This document shows positions 1-12,482 of a stretch of 64,000 nucleotides of DNA, piece after piece. The notes below the pieces were generated by a model. The model was given only the letters and a program-made list of their open reading frames with translations, did no database searches and was not told where the DNA came from. Position 1 is the stretch's first letter, and each line of letters starts with the position of its first letter. This DNA comes from Scatophagus argus (lineage: Eukaryota > Chordata > Actinopteri > Scatophagidae): positions 20,879,872-20,943,871 of the forward strand of contig NC_058499.1 of the NCBI RefSeq assembly GCF_020382885.2, read 5' to 3'. Position numbers and translations under genes: made by a program.

Positions 1-1748
1 CAAAACAAGAAGGTATTTGTGCCTAAACCTAACCAGCCTCTAACTGATTAACATGACTTATAGTCTAAAAGTCATGATATGTCATAATATCATGACTGAG
101 CAAACCAGATATTGCATAATTATTATTGCTAACTTGACCGCTGAGTTCATAGCATCATAGTTTGAAGCTTTATGGCCACTGATGAAGCTGCCATTTTTGG
201 GAGAATGTGTTCCAGTGTCAGCAATGAAAACCAGATGACATCACAGTGGTGTCATGGGCATTATCCTGCTTCAAAATTTACCACAGATTGCACTATTAAC
301 TGGAGGTGAGGTGGGATGGATATAAGGCTGACAGAGTCAAATAAAGAGTTACTGATTTACACACATTATGACTAATGTAGGATCTAGCCTTTTTGGAGTC
401 TGATCCATACTAGGAACTACAAGTTAGGGTATCTCTACTACTTCAATTTGACTATTCTTCCTCTTTTGTTTCTCCCAAACTTAAAGAATACTGATTGCTG
501 GAAGACCCCTTTAATGTCTGAAATGCAAGATCACATTTGACAATTAATGGTATGAAAAAATAACCAACGTGGAAAAAAATTCCTTTAAAATATGACCTAA
601 ATGAAAAAAAGGTTTCAAACACTGACTTGCACTGAGTTCTTCTGCCATATTACTTGCTTTATGTTTGGAAGACTGCATAATCATACACTGATTGCCAGTC
701 ACTCTCCTCTTAATGTGCGTATATGTGTAGATGAAGGAAAGATGAGCGGTGAGGAGAGAAGGAAATATATAAAGAAAAGAAGTGGAAACAGGAGGGGAGG
801 GTGGAGCAGGAGAAAGCGGGGATGCGAGGACAGAAGGAAACAAGAAGGGAAAAAAAAGGAAAATCCACAAGACCGAAAAGGGGGGAGAAAAGGAGAGGAA
901 ACAAGAAAGGGAAAAGAACAAGGACAGGAGAGGAGAGAAGAGAAGAGGAGAGGAGAGGCCAGCTGAGCCACACCTAAATGTACTCTGGAATCAAAAAAGG
1001 CAACACCTCTCACCAGATTCACTGGCTCCTGTGCTTTCTCCCACAAACTGTGACGATGTATCAGCTATCAAGAAACCACTAACTGGCCAGTCCCAGTGTG
1101 TCCCCAGTAAAACGGGAGCACATGTGAGGAGTGGGTCTGGAAACTGAGGAGAAAATCCCTGCTCAGTGACTAGGCACCACAGAATTTACTTCATTTGAGA
1201 TTACAAGTAGGCTTGTAGTCTAGAATAGTGGTGTTGCTGGAATCAGCCCTGTGTAAGCAGAGTGCCTGAGACACAAACATAAAGAAATACAGAAATAACC
1301 TTAGAGAGAGAGTGGGAGAGAGTATGCTTTATATTTCTATTTCTATTCAGATGCATTGAGTTGCTGTTCTGATCTCAGGCATTCATGCAAAGAAAATAGT
1401 GTATTTATGAGGGAATGACACTCACACACGCGCGCGCGCACAAACACACACACGCGCACACACACAGCATCAGAGCATCTCTGACTATTGGATCATGCAA
1501 ATATGAGTCAAATGTTTTACCCCAGGCAGGCACAGGGTAAGATTTAGGCGCGGCTGGAAGACTTGCCTCAGTGGACACACACGGTCTGATAATTACAGAG
1601 AGAGCCGGGGTATATGTGCACTAATACACCACCAAGAGTGAAACGACCTCACTATCACTTATGATTTAGTAGCTTTTCTAGGACGGTAAACGCGTAAAGT
1701 ATCCATCCCTGCTGCTTTTCGACAGATAAAAAGACAGAAAAGACTTAC
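1..1748. other. Non-coding stretch left of the CpG island
   Basis: No convincing exon was seen. The open frames at about 600-1,150 are produced by a purine-rich tract (about 735-960, mostly G and A on the plus strand) and change frame freely. A mixed CA/CG dinucleotide tract lies at about 1,421-1,467. If the splice donor at 1,743-1,748 is real, this stretch is the beginning of the first intron of a minus-strand gene that continues outside the window; otherwise it is intergenic. Confidence 0.5.
735..960 (+). repeat. Polypurine (GGAGA/GAAA-rich) tract
   Basis: About 225 bases are strongly G+A biased on the plus strand, densest at 895-958 where AGGAGAGG-like words repeat. The opposite strand is polypyrimidine. 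Such tracts can adopt triplex DNA, and they create long spurious open frames in both strands; the K/R/E/G-rich and S/P/F/L-rich translations here are of that kind. Confidence 0.7.
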
Positions 1749-2060
1749 TTGTTGGAAATCTCTCCCACATGGGCTGCAGGTGCGGTGTACACGGTGCCGA
1801 TTTTCTTTCTTCTTTTTCGGTGGCTTCTGTATCCTCCTGTAATGAGCGCTAATTAAGGATTTTTGCGGCGGTGAAATCCAGTGTTCACGGACCAGCTGAT
1901 GGCCGCGGAACGAGCGGGCGAGCGAGCGAGCGAGCCGCTGGCAGACTGAGCGGAGAGGAGAGGCGAGGAGAGTTGTCTCTTCAGCACCACACCACTTTGA
2001 ACAGCTCCCGCTGACGTCACTGCCTAGCTACGACGCCACGCCCACTTCCCTAGCGACCGC
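1749..2060 (-). promoter_or_regulatory. CpG-rich promoter / first-exon candidate, minus strand
   Basis: This is the only clearly CpG-dense stretch in the left third. It contains GCGGCGG, CCGCGG, a short (GAGC)n run at about 1,916-1,936, and a full palindromic CRE, TGACGTCA, at 2,012-2,019. On the minus strand a consensus donor GTAAGT (complement of 1,743-1,748) would end an exon at 1,749. Reading leftwards from the CRE, I find no ATG followed by a long open frame, so the exon would be mostly or wholly 5' untranslated; a late ATG (complement of 1,769-1,771) would add only seven codons and a split one. I read it as a CREB/ATF-type CpG-island promoter of a leftward gene whose body is outside the window. 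The gene cannot be named. Confidence 0.55.
2012..2019. promoter_or_regulatory. Palindromic cAMP response element
   Basis: TGACGTCA is a perfect 8-bp CREB/ATF site. It sits at the upstream edge of the CpG-rich block, about 260 bp from the predicted first-exon donor on the minus strand. Functional CREs typically lie within a few hundred bases of a CpG-island start, which fits. Occupancy is inferred only. Confidence 0.5.
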
Positions 2061-2100
2061 CTCCTGAGAGGGACAGAGAGAGAATAAACAATGCTCAGGT

Positions 2101-2318
2101 CCACGTAAGGCTTCAGGCTTCAGTTGATAATTTGTAGAATATTTAATCTCAGCCTAAAAGAAATCTGGTCGCCTTTGCGTCCAGCACTTGAACTACCACG
2201 ACCTGGATGACTGAGAACCTATAAAAGCTAATTACCTCTATACAGTTATATTGCAGAGTAGTAGAGTAGCCGATTAACCTACAGTGCATGTCTTTGGGAT
2301 TGTGGGGGGAAGCCGGAG

Positions 2319-2363
<45 letters not shown>

Positions 2364-4419
2364 GTTACAGCAGCACACCGTATTCATGCTTCCATCAAAG
2401 GTTTGTGCAATACATGAGTTATGACCACTTTACGACCTTATGATGAAAACTAGCTAAACTTCTTGTCATTTTCCTCACTTCATGCTTTGCCTGTTTGATG
2501 TGAAATTTATCTGTTTCAGGAATGGAACATTAAACACACAGTTTGTAGCTTTCACTGCTTCCTCAAAAACAAACAACATAAGAAGCATGGAATCATGTGA
2601 GCTGCTGCCTTTGTTGTTAAACGACCACCACTGCTGATGAAAATATCTGACGTGACTCAGGCGGTGTTCACACACGGGCAACGTCTTCAACTTGTATTCA
2701 CATTACGTTTAGACGTTAGCTGACTCTCTGTCTCTTTCTGAAGTTAAACTGACAGATGGGCAAATGAAAGGCATCATTACCTTGGATAAAATTACAGACC
2801 TCTGCCAGCTTGAATGTTGTTGGAAACATTTGGAACACAAGAACACAAAAATATATAATAAAGCACTGGTCATATGTAGACATTTTAAAACTACATATCT
2901 TCAACATGATGAATTCAAAATAAGAAAAAAGTATATTTTGCCATCCTTTTTGGGAAACTGACTCATTTATGATCTACACATTAATCACACTCAGTAAATA
3001 CCAGTAATAGGATGACTGTCATCAGTTATGGCTCCTCTGTCTGTAGAGATTTTGCGAGTTGATGTAAGCAGGTTTATAGACATTTCAGAATTATAGTGAA
3101 TTCAAGGTTTTTACTGCCTTAAAGAAATCTAACATAGACTATGAGAGTTGAAAAGAGATATTGACGCATCGAAGTGATTTCTTATATCTTAAGACAGACA
3201 CTCGAACAGATGCGTCTCTCTCTCAGTGAGGGAATTTATAATTTTCTGTATACAAAATAGCTGTTTTTGAACTGACATGCGTCAGGGACTGATAAACATC
3301 TTGCCAGCCATAAGCTGCTTCACAAATGAGAACTATTTATGCAAGTGGATTTAGAGGGTTTGAAGGCAACTGATATTAAATACAGAGACTCTGCCATAAC
3401 TTAGCAAGCAAAAGTGAAAAGCCACTTGACGGCTATAGATAGACAGAAAAATATGATGCAACGGAAAATGGTGTCTCAGCAAGAGACATAACACCACAAA
3501 GTAACAAAGACAAAACTTTGGCAGTAAAATCATGGATGCACAGTAACTGGTACCTAAAAAAGCCAGAGTACACCCCTGTGGAATGAGCCTTGTAAAATTA
3601 CATGCTGCATGCTACAAGTCTGCCAAGCTGAACAAGGCTTTTCTTTTCGCTTGTTTTTTTCCCCCATTTGTTGAGTTGGTAAGGAGAAGCACGCTTAGCC
3701 ACAAACAGTTTATTGTCATGTTCTGAATTATACACATTTGTAAAAATGCACAATGAAATGAGTAATTATATTGAATCAAACTCTCAGAAAATATTATTGC
3801 TATTTCTTAGCAAATGTTCTTACTGTGCAAGCCAAGATGGTAGCATACCTGTTAAACACCATGTTAAGACTGTCATTTTTAGCATGCTGACATTGTGTGG
3901 GAATATACCGAGATATCTAAAGCGTTCAACAGATTTACAAGGTTGGCCACCGAGTACAAAATTCCGACTGACTCAAATAACATTCAGATTTATCATTAGT
4001 CTCTAAATTGCAACTTTTGCACCAAGGCTGAAAAACTTGTGTGTTTGGGCTTCATACTCAGCTTCACATCAGGGATCAGTTTTCTGAATGCCTGGAGGCC
4101 ATCTCATCCAAAGAAACAAAGCCCCTGATCTCTCTGAAGAACACACTGTTGAAGAGTACCTGTACTTAATATGACCAAATCAGGCATTTACACAGACTCA
4201 GTGCTCAAGTAGATAGAAAATCTTTTACACCAACTGAGAATGAATCAACCCAAAAGAATGTTAAAGTTAGGATTGGTAATGTATTTTAGAGGCATTTTTG
4301 TTAAATTTGTAGAAAATCTCTAAACAGCAATCAATAAATCAAACGCTCTGACAAAAAATAAAAAGTTTGGCGTCTGTTGCTGTTACAGGCCTGTGAAAGA
4401 TCAGTTGCCTGTCTGCCTA
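2101..4419. other. No gene seen
   Basis: AT-rich sequence without convincing exons. It contains one SINE scrap (2,263-2,320) and a (TA)n(CA)n tract at about 2,318-2,360; the short open frames have no recognisable protein pattern. Confidence 0.5.
2263..2320 (-). repeat. SINE fragment (same family as 37,238-37,601)
   Basis: The words GAGTAGCC, ATTAACCT, GTGCATGT and GGAAGCCGGAGTA occur in the same order and spacing as in the middle of the dispersed SINE found elsewhere in the window. Only this central scrap survives, and it runs into a (TA)n(CA)n microsatellite. Confidence 0.6.
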
Positions 4420-4429
4420 CGCATCGTGC

Positions 4430-4870
4430 ACACTCACACAAGTTGTTAATTATGTAATTTCATGTTTTCTCACTGTTGTACTTAATGTCTTTGTGTATTT
4501 CCTGCCACTGTTGATTGTTTGCTCCGCCCTGATTAGTTCCACCTGTGCTGAGCTTCCTTCGCTATAGTTAAGCCTTGCTTTGTCTTTACTTGCTGCCAGT
4601 TATGTATCCCTGTGTCATTTGTTCCAGCATTCTTTCCTCGTGTTTGCCTCCCTATTTTTTTTTTTTTTGTTTGCTTGTTTTTGGAAATCTCCTTGCCTTT
4701 TTGACCTTGCTTCTGTTTTGTCCTTTGAATTTGTTTGTCTCACATGATTGCCAGTCTGTGTACTGAACCCTTCCTGGAAAATTAAAGACTGAGTTTCACT
4801 GAGACCTACTGAGTCTACTGAGTTGTGCAAATGAATCCAATTTCTTTGTGGGTTACCATTTTTAACACAT
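4430..4870. repeat. Decayed dispersed repeat
   Basis: This stretch has words such as GATTAGTTCCACCTGTG and CTTTGTCTTTACTTGCTG in the order expected for the reverse complement of the TG...CA repeat class at 5,050-5,527 (compare its CACAGGTGAAACAC segment). I could not define clean ends or a target duplication. The 63- and 90-codon open frames here are not convincing genes. Confidence 0.35.
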
Positions 4871-5049
4871 GATGCATGACCTTTCACAACTAGATGGATG
4901 TATTGCTAAAGCAATTAGTGAGTTAGTCGCACAAGAATGGCAGAGAAAGCGTAGCCAAAATTTCCCAATACTGACATGTTAGCTTGACAGTTGGGAATAT
5001 TAACAATCATGAAGTTTCCGATTATTATGATAATGAATGAGAGATAAGG

Positions 5050-5527
5050 TGTCAAGAGGAAGCGGTGTCACTGATGCAGAGGATTGAACCCCGATGTAGA
5101 GTCAAAAAGGGCAGGCAGGCCGAGATCCAAAAGCAACATTCTTTTACTTTTAACAAAGCACTCAAAAACAGGCACGCACTTACTGTGGCTCCAGGATCAA
5201 CAAAAAATACAAAAAAAAAGCTGTGGCAATAACATGACAAGATGAGACAAGAAAATCCTGGCTTGGACTCACAGAGACAAAACAACAACCCAACAAAGAG
5301 TGACGGGGAAGACAAGGACTAAATAGACAACATAACGAGACACAGGTGAAACACATAAGGGGAGGAGAAAGCAATCAGGATAAACAAAAGCAAATCTACA
5401 TGAAAAAGGGACACACAGAGGAAATGACGCTTTCAAAATAAAACAGGACATGACAAAAACCTTGAACATAACACATGGAAACACATGACAAGACACACAT
5501 GAAACATGACATGGGTCAGGCGTGACA
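5050..5527. mobile_element. TG...CA repeat, copy 1 (solo-LTR-like)
   Basis: The element starts TGTCAAG and ends GCGTGACA. It is flanked on both sides by TAAGG (5,045-5,049 and 5,528-5,532), a 5-bp target-site duplication. The inside contains polyadenylation-like AAATAAAACAGG and no coding frame. The same internal words recur in order at 16,814-17,378. TG...CA ends with a 5-bp duplication are what a solo LTR leaves; a short-TIR non-autonomous DNA element is the alternative because only the terminal TGTCA/TGACA is inverted. Confidence 0.7.
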
Positions 5528-8500
5528 TAAGGTGTGAGTAGACACAACAGTTGCCGAGCCCAGTAGGTGTGTTTGTTTTTATGTCTATATGACTGTGGCA
5601 TTTAAAAAGAGTTTATTTATTAGACAGAAAAAGCTGAGAGAACTTGCTAAATGTGTCAAGCTCACTCATCTCTTAGCTGGAGTAGTCTGAAGGAATGGGG
5701 TGGGATGTTTACAGTCGGATACATTCAAAATCCAGTTACAGTTTCTCCAGCTTTAAAAATTGAACTAAAACCCACAAAACCCCTAACATCACCTGCAGGA
5801 CTCACAAGACATTTAATAATGCTGCTTTATATTGGTATGACTGGAATACTGAAACTGAACGGCGAAAGACAAAACTTTCTATAGAAAATATGAGGTAAAA
5901 CATAGCTGAGGCACTTTTACATTCAAGTTGCAGTCTAAAAGCAACATAAATGAATATTGAGTAATCAGGAATGAAAACACTGAAAAGTGCCTGTTATCCT
6001 GCAGGACTCATTTTTCCCCCCTCTTGTTCTCTTCTGCATCATTTCCATCACTGTGCACTGAGTCTTGTTCAGCTCAGTGGACGGCATCTTGTGTATTTCA
6101 TGGCGATAACACACCTTTGAAAGGAGCAGCGAGATGGAGAATGCAGATGAGGATGAGGGAGACAGGGAGGGAAAGCCAAAAGTGGTGTTTTTGTGTTGTG
6201 TGGTTTTCCCCTCCAGTGACAGTAAGGATGGAGGTGTGAACCTCCTACGCACTGTCAGGTTTTATACCAAACTGTATGGCAGCTGGAGTGAATTCGCTGC
6301 CCATCACAGCTTCACCTGATGCTCCCACAAGTGCACTTGTTGCATTTAAGTGCACCTTGTGAGCAAATTCCTGTGAGTTTAGACGTGGCAGCTAAATATT
6401 GTGATACATTTAAATGCTTAAGATCAGACAGAATGACAAAATGTACCGTGTGCCGTGAGTACAGTGTCATTTTAGCTGAGATAATAAACATTGTAGTAAA
6501 CTACTGAATAAATGTCAGAGAGGCAGTTTTCAAATAAAAGAGCTGCAGGTTTCAGCCTGTGAGGTTGATTGACTTTGAATGCTGCATTCACATCTCGTTT
6601 CTGATTCCGGAGTCATGAAAGCAATTGTGTTAACTACAGTAAATAGTTTGTATCACCTAATTCAAAAACATACATATGTAGCAGAATATATTCCTCAGCT
6701 TTTCCAAGTAGTACTGTGTCTTTAATCATCCCAAACAGGCTGATGCGAACTGCTTTTCCAGCTCATACTTCATATTTGCAATGAATCTAATGTGACAAGA
6801 ATGTAGTAAAATTACTGTACTTTCTCCATTGGTTGGCTATGGAAATGAGCAAACACTAATGAAAACGTTCTGATTGACTGACTCTGAAGTAAACCTCTCA
6901 TCTACATCCTCGGAACCCAAATGATCTAAACTGAGACTGCGGCGTCGTCACATCGTTAGTTTGACCGTGCAGCTGAACTCCTGAATGAAGTAAGGATTTA
7001 TTGGTTAGATAGAGAGGACAGACGGAGGCCTTGAGTCTTTGCTACTGTGTTATATTTGAGCTACAAGCCTGCAGGGTGGCCTCTGGGGTCCTGAGGAGCC
7101 CTGCAGAAAGAAATTGGGGAGATTAGAGAAGGTGGAGAGGCAGAGAAGAGCGCTCTAACAATGAATTTGGGACATGAGGGATTGTGGGGGCTTACATCAT
7201 GATGGTGGGGTGATCTATGAGTCAGATAGTGTCTAAGGTGATTTGCCATGCAGGATGTGAGCAGCACCTGGCTTCAGTGAATGGCTGCAGGGATAATCTT
7301 TCATAACAGATGAACATCCAGAGAATTTTCAAAACTGCAATGTATGTCAAGGCACTGTTATCATTGCTGTTGTTAGATTATTTTATTTTGGCAGTGACAC
7401 TGCTTGCCATTCAGTCAGTCAGTCAGTTCACTTTGGGGCACATGGAAATATCTCAACTGCTATTGAATGGGCATAAAGGTTTATATAAACATTCATGGTT
7501 CTCAGAGAAGGAATCCAACTGAGTTTTTGAATGAAATGTCTTGGCAAGTGTTGTTTTGCCTTTAGGTTTTCTAGTAATTCAGGATGAACTGTAACCTCTC
7601 TGATGTCTTAACCCAAGTCTGAATTGAATGTATTCGAAATGATCAGGTTGCAGCAGCACAAGGTTAAGAATGCACAGAGAGAAAACAAGAGGGATGTTTA
7701 GTTCGGGTTTTGTTGATCTACTGTCTCAGTGATCACCTCTTATGTACAGTGTTGCTGTAGTAAACTAGGTCACCATGGATAAGCCAAGTTCCTGAGGAGA
7801 TTCTTCTCAGGTCAGACCACGATAACAACTGTTTTCCCCTCCTGGTGCAACCATGACAAAGGTGAAAGAAGAACTGGTAATTGTTTATTATAACAGATGA
7901 AATGTGATGTCCTGTGAGGGTCTTTGGCACTTAGACATGAGGAGAGCCAGATAAATCCTCCTATAGAGTCCAAATGCTGCCGGTGGTGGCTCATTACTCT
8001 ACTAAGACTGAAACGCCAATCAGATGATGAAGCTGATGAATTTATGAAGACTGGGTGGTGATAGGGAGATGGGCTTATGAATAACAGCAGCACAAACTTA
8101 TTAATGGCAGAGAATAAACATACAACATAGTCTGACAATGTAGGTGTGCTGATGCCGATGAGAACAGCTGATATCTCAACTGGAAGCCCCACACAATGAT
8201 GGCAGGAAATTATAAGTGAGCATCTGTGAGAGGAATGAATGGCAGTATGACATTCAAAATGAACTGCCTAAGCATGGAAAAGAATAGTCTTCCTGTCTGA
8301 TCCTCTGCTAGAGCTTTATTCAAGAACCCTCATACAAACACAATAAAAATCTGGCCAACACAGTCGTCATGCACACAGTCATACATAACTACTTGCGAGC
8401 AATTAAACGAGGGTTCAAATGAGGGATGTTTTAAAACAGGCAGGTGAATTTGCCCTACTATAATGTGAAATGACATGCTCATTTAATGAAGGAGGTTTCA

Positions 8501-9192
8501 ACAGCAAAACAGTTTTTTTCAGTGATGCAGTATGTGTGATATTGATGTGTACATTTGGTTCGTGACTAGAATTGAAAATAAACCCCCCGGTCTTTGCTGT
8601 CCTGAGTTTATCATGAGCAGTATGCTGTTTCTGAGGACTTTCTGAGAACTTCAGGAAAATTTCCTCTTGTAGTGCAGTTCCAGCTACTGCTAAAGCAAGA
8701 CATATGTGAATAGCAACCTGCTTTTGATACCAGTATAAAACCTCAATGATAAGGCAGTGATGTGTGCCGGCTGGTTTAGCATCAACCTGTTGTGTAGTGG
8801 AGACTTTTACATGATTTGCGGAGGCGGGGGTGGGGTCTTTGTAAATGTCAGAGTGTGTGCAGCGAGATGACTGGAAATGCTACTCGTGTGTGGTTGGATG
8901 CGGGAGTTCAACATCAGCCACCTGTCCACTCCCACTCAGGTTTGGCTAGAAAGGGTGTCGGTATTATGTAACAGGACACTTTTTACTATCAAAAGAATCC
9001 ATCTGGCTGGGAGTCAAACTGAAGCGTCTTGTTAACTTTTGAATCAACCACCAGCATGACAGTCAGCTGAGAACAGCATTCTGTGGCTTTGTTTATGTGG
9101 TGTACTGATTCAGGAAGCACCACCAAGTGCTTTTATGATGCCTTTTTGATGGTTTGCCAAATGCAAACGCCCTTTAAGGAGGCCTCACCGCA

Positions 9193-9194
<2 letters not shown>

Positions 9195-9238
<44 letters not shown>
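9195..9238. repeat. (CA)n microsatellite
   Basis: An almost pure CA dinucleotide run of about 22 units, with a second interrupted CA tract at about 9,345-9,378. Such runs are common in fish genomes and usually length-polymorphic. Confidence 0.9.
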
Positions 9239-9241
<3 letters not shown>

Positions 9242-12200
9242 TTGTACCTGTATCTCTGTCATGACCTTCACACAGCACTTTGAAGTTGTGAGGAACTTGT
9301 TTCAGTCCTTACCATGTAGCAAGTAAAAAACAACACAACCACGCACTCACACACCACACACACAGACACACACACACTGAATGATGATGAACTCTGCTTG
9401 CAGGCATTCAGATGAATTTTAGAGCAGTCCAAAAGCAGCCTGTTGTCCTGTGAGCCCATTAACCATGACAGTAATTCTGGCTCTTGCCAAGATGAAGTGG
9501 TAGCCCATGGGGTGTGTGTTTATGTGTGTATAGACAGAAAAAACACTGGCAATGTTGGCAAGAACATACTTGCTGAGTAGCTCATACTCAAGCCACAGAA
9601 CACAGGCCTGTTCCTCTCAGAAGTATGGAACAGAATCAAGATGAGGGAGTCAAATTCAGCCACCCAAGGAGTGTAACCCCGTGTGTGTTTGTCTTTTTAA
9701 TTGGTAGGGTGTGTTTCCTCAGCCTAGAGACAAAAGCAAAAATCTCTCCAATTCTTTCACTTGAAACTGAGTACTGCAGAGGTATCAACAGTGGCAGTGA
9801 TGAGGTACATCATGATAAGTCAGAGAACTGATTCAAGTATTAAAGAGAACAAGAACTATTTGAAGCATTAATCACTACGCTCCCAAACCATGAACCCTGC
9901 AGACATTTCCCTACCAGAGTGCGGTGCAGAAGTGTCTTTTTGAAAATTTCAAATTTTTTACTTCAGAAGGAGTGAAGGTGATCTATTGAACAAATCCTAG
10001 TTATTTGAGGAGGACAGGATGGATGCACAATAAATAACTCATGACCTTGTGAGCCAGTTTGTCGTGTCAAACAATATACCTTATTAAATGTTCATTTGCC
10101 GACTGTACAAAAACTGTTCACTGAACACTATTCAAAATAAAATTTCATGTAGATACTAGAATGTGTCTCGCCTTGTGCCTAGGCTCTGACCTCTACCTCT
10201 TTGCTCAGCAGGAGAAAAACACCAAGGCCAGCACGGTGGGGAATGTAGAGTGAGGATAATAACTTTGCCCCAGGGGAATGTAGACTACAGATGGATGGTG
10301 AGTTGGAGGTGGGGTTTTTGAAATATGAGCAGGAACACGGATAGAACAACAGCTGACATCATAGCATTCATGTCACTAGTATGGCAGCACGGGCAAATGA
10401 TGGCGTAGAGCACTGACAGCAATCCTCTACAGTGTTCAATATACTTGAAGTTATAGTGACCACAGTTTGTACTGTTGATTTGAGTTGACTCTCTGAACTT
10501 AGTCACAGAATTAACTTATTTCCTGTGTCTAAATGAAACTTTTGTCAAGGAATAAGGCCAGTGCATCTTCCAGTGTCTCACTCTGGTCAAAGTGTTGGAC
10601 AGAGAGACCAAATGGCTGGCTGACCGTCCTTAGGCCTTATTGCTATTTGCACTTTTGCAACAGTAGGTACAACCACTAGCGTTTATCTTTATCTTTATAC
10701 AAAAGACTGGAGTTGTTGTCCCTGGACAAACTCTGCAGCGGTGTGTGCACAGTCTGTATACACACTTGTCAAGTCACCTTCCTTGTAGGCCAATGCAGTC
10801 AGATACTGTGAAGCTTGACTTTGACAGCAAGTATACAATAAGGCTGCCTGTGAAGATGATGGGAGCAGGAAAAGCCCTTCACATTGACTGGATGTCATCG
10901 ATTAATTCACTTGTGTCATTGTTCCCTTGTCTTTAAAAATACATCCGCCATGTGGTTGCCATTTTTCTTTAAGTAAGCAGTGGCAGTGGCGGGAGGAGGA
11001 AGTGATCGGGCTTGGGGTACCAAGTGATTGGCATCATTCTGTGCTTTCAAACATAAAAATAGGTAACTCATTGCCAAAGACATGACACAGCCCAAAAGAT
11101 ATTGTACAGAAAAATGTTGAATTTAATACCCAACTTGGGTTTGGTAAACTCAATCAGTCATTTATGTTAGGCCTTTTGTGTTCACTGCCACCTCCATAAC
11201 ATTCCTGCAAGACACAAATAAATGGTACTAATACCCAATAAAACACACACATACACACACACACACACACACATTCTCTTATTGTCTCATCTCATGTGCT
11301 ATCATAGCTGAGGGTTGGTTTGTCTTATTTGATGTTGCAAGCTGCCTGGAGCCCACACCACACTTACTGTATTGTCTATCTGACTTCACTTCCCGTTGCT
11401 GGTAACACTGACTCCTCTGCATCCTTTTGTCTCATCTTATCTCTCCTGTCTATCTTACTCCTTCCCCTCATTTCATTGTTTATTTAACAGGGACAATGCA
11501 CAATATATTTGTTGCATCGGATGTAGAGACGAAAGGTCCATTAGCAATTTCGCCAACAAGAATGACAAACAAAAACTAATTAAAAAGCAACCACAAAAAA
11601 GAAGAATAACAGTGAGACATATTATATTTTTTAGTCAACAAATGGATGGTATTGTGAAAGACAGACAGATGAATGAATGTTCTTAAAACAAACAGATCAA
11701 TTGACTTTATTCATTTATAATCCACCGAATTAGAAGCTACATTGGCAGAAAAGCTCAACAAAAAAGCAAATGGAGATGTGGAGACATGTCTGTGGAAGAG
11801 AACATTTTTACTGGACCTCTCTGGTGTCCCTCTTTCCTACAGGATTACAGAAACAAACAAAAACATGTTATGTAAATAGTGGGTGGAAGTGCAGGTTGCT
11901 TATTTTCACTCACTTCACGACAACTTAACTGTACGCAACAAAGATGTCAACAGCTGTAAAAGACACAAATAATTGAACCGTTACGCTGACCAAGCTCCCA
12001 GCACACTAAATATTGCACTTACTACATCTCCGTACACACCGCTCCAACTGAGCCTTGTTGCAGCTGATAAACTAAGGCTGGGAATTTTTAGTGAGTGGTC
12101 AGTTGCTTTTTCACCAAATTACAATTACTCTTTCATCAGAATCAAAGTAAAACAAATTGAAATGGCTGAAAGTAACTGAAAATGAAAGCAAATAAATAAA

Positions 12201-12442
12201 AATCAGTCATGGACAGATAAATGTGATGTGCGATCTCAAAATAAAAAAGTCTCACTCAGGCTCACTCGCTGTAAAGAACAACAGTGTTTTTGTCTGCAAA
12301 AGAGCTTGAGCTGCTGTTATACTTTGTCAAAGTCAACCCCGTCTGCCTGATGTGCTCTTATCTCTCCAGCAGTCATTTGGTCCACCGAGCTGCTGTCAAT
12401 GCCTGCTGACTGCTTTCCTTTATGAGGCTGCTGGTTGGCTTC

Positions 12443-12443
<1 letters not shown>

Positions 12444-12479
<36 letters not shown>
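12444..12479. repeat. (CA)n microsatellite
   Basis: A pure CA dinucleotide run of about 18 units. A similar but interrupted run lies at about 11,246-11,273. Confidence 0.9.

Positions 12480-12482
<3 letters not shown>

Noticed and set aside
601..1147. Overlapping open frames of about 120 codons on both strands
   Set aside because: Produced by the purine-rich tract; composition is K/R/E/G on one strand and S/P/F/L on the other, with no domain pattern.
9195..9238. (CA)n tracts as possible CRISPR-like or regulatory arrays
   Set aside because: Simple dinucleotide repeats without spacers; common in fish intergenic DNA. No CRISPR array is present in the window.
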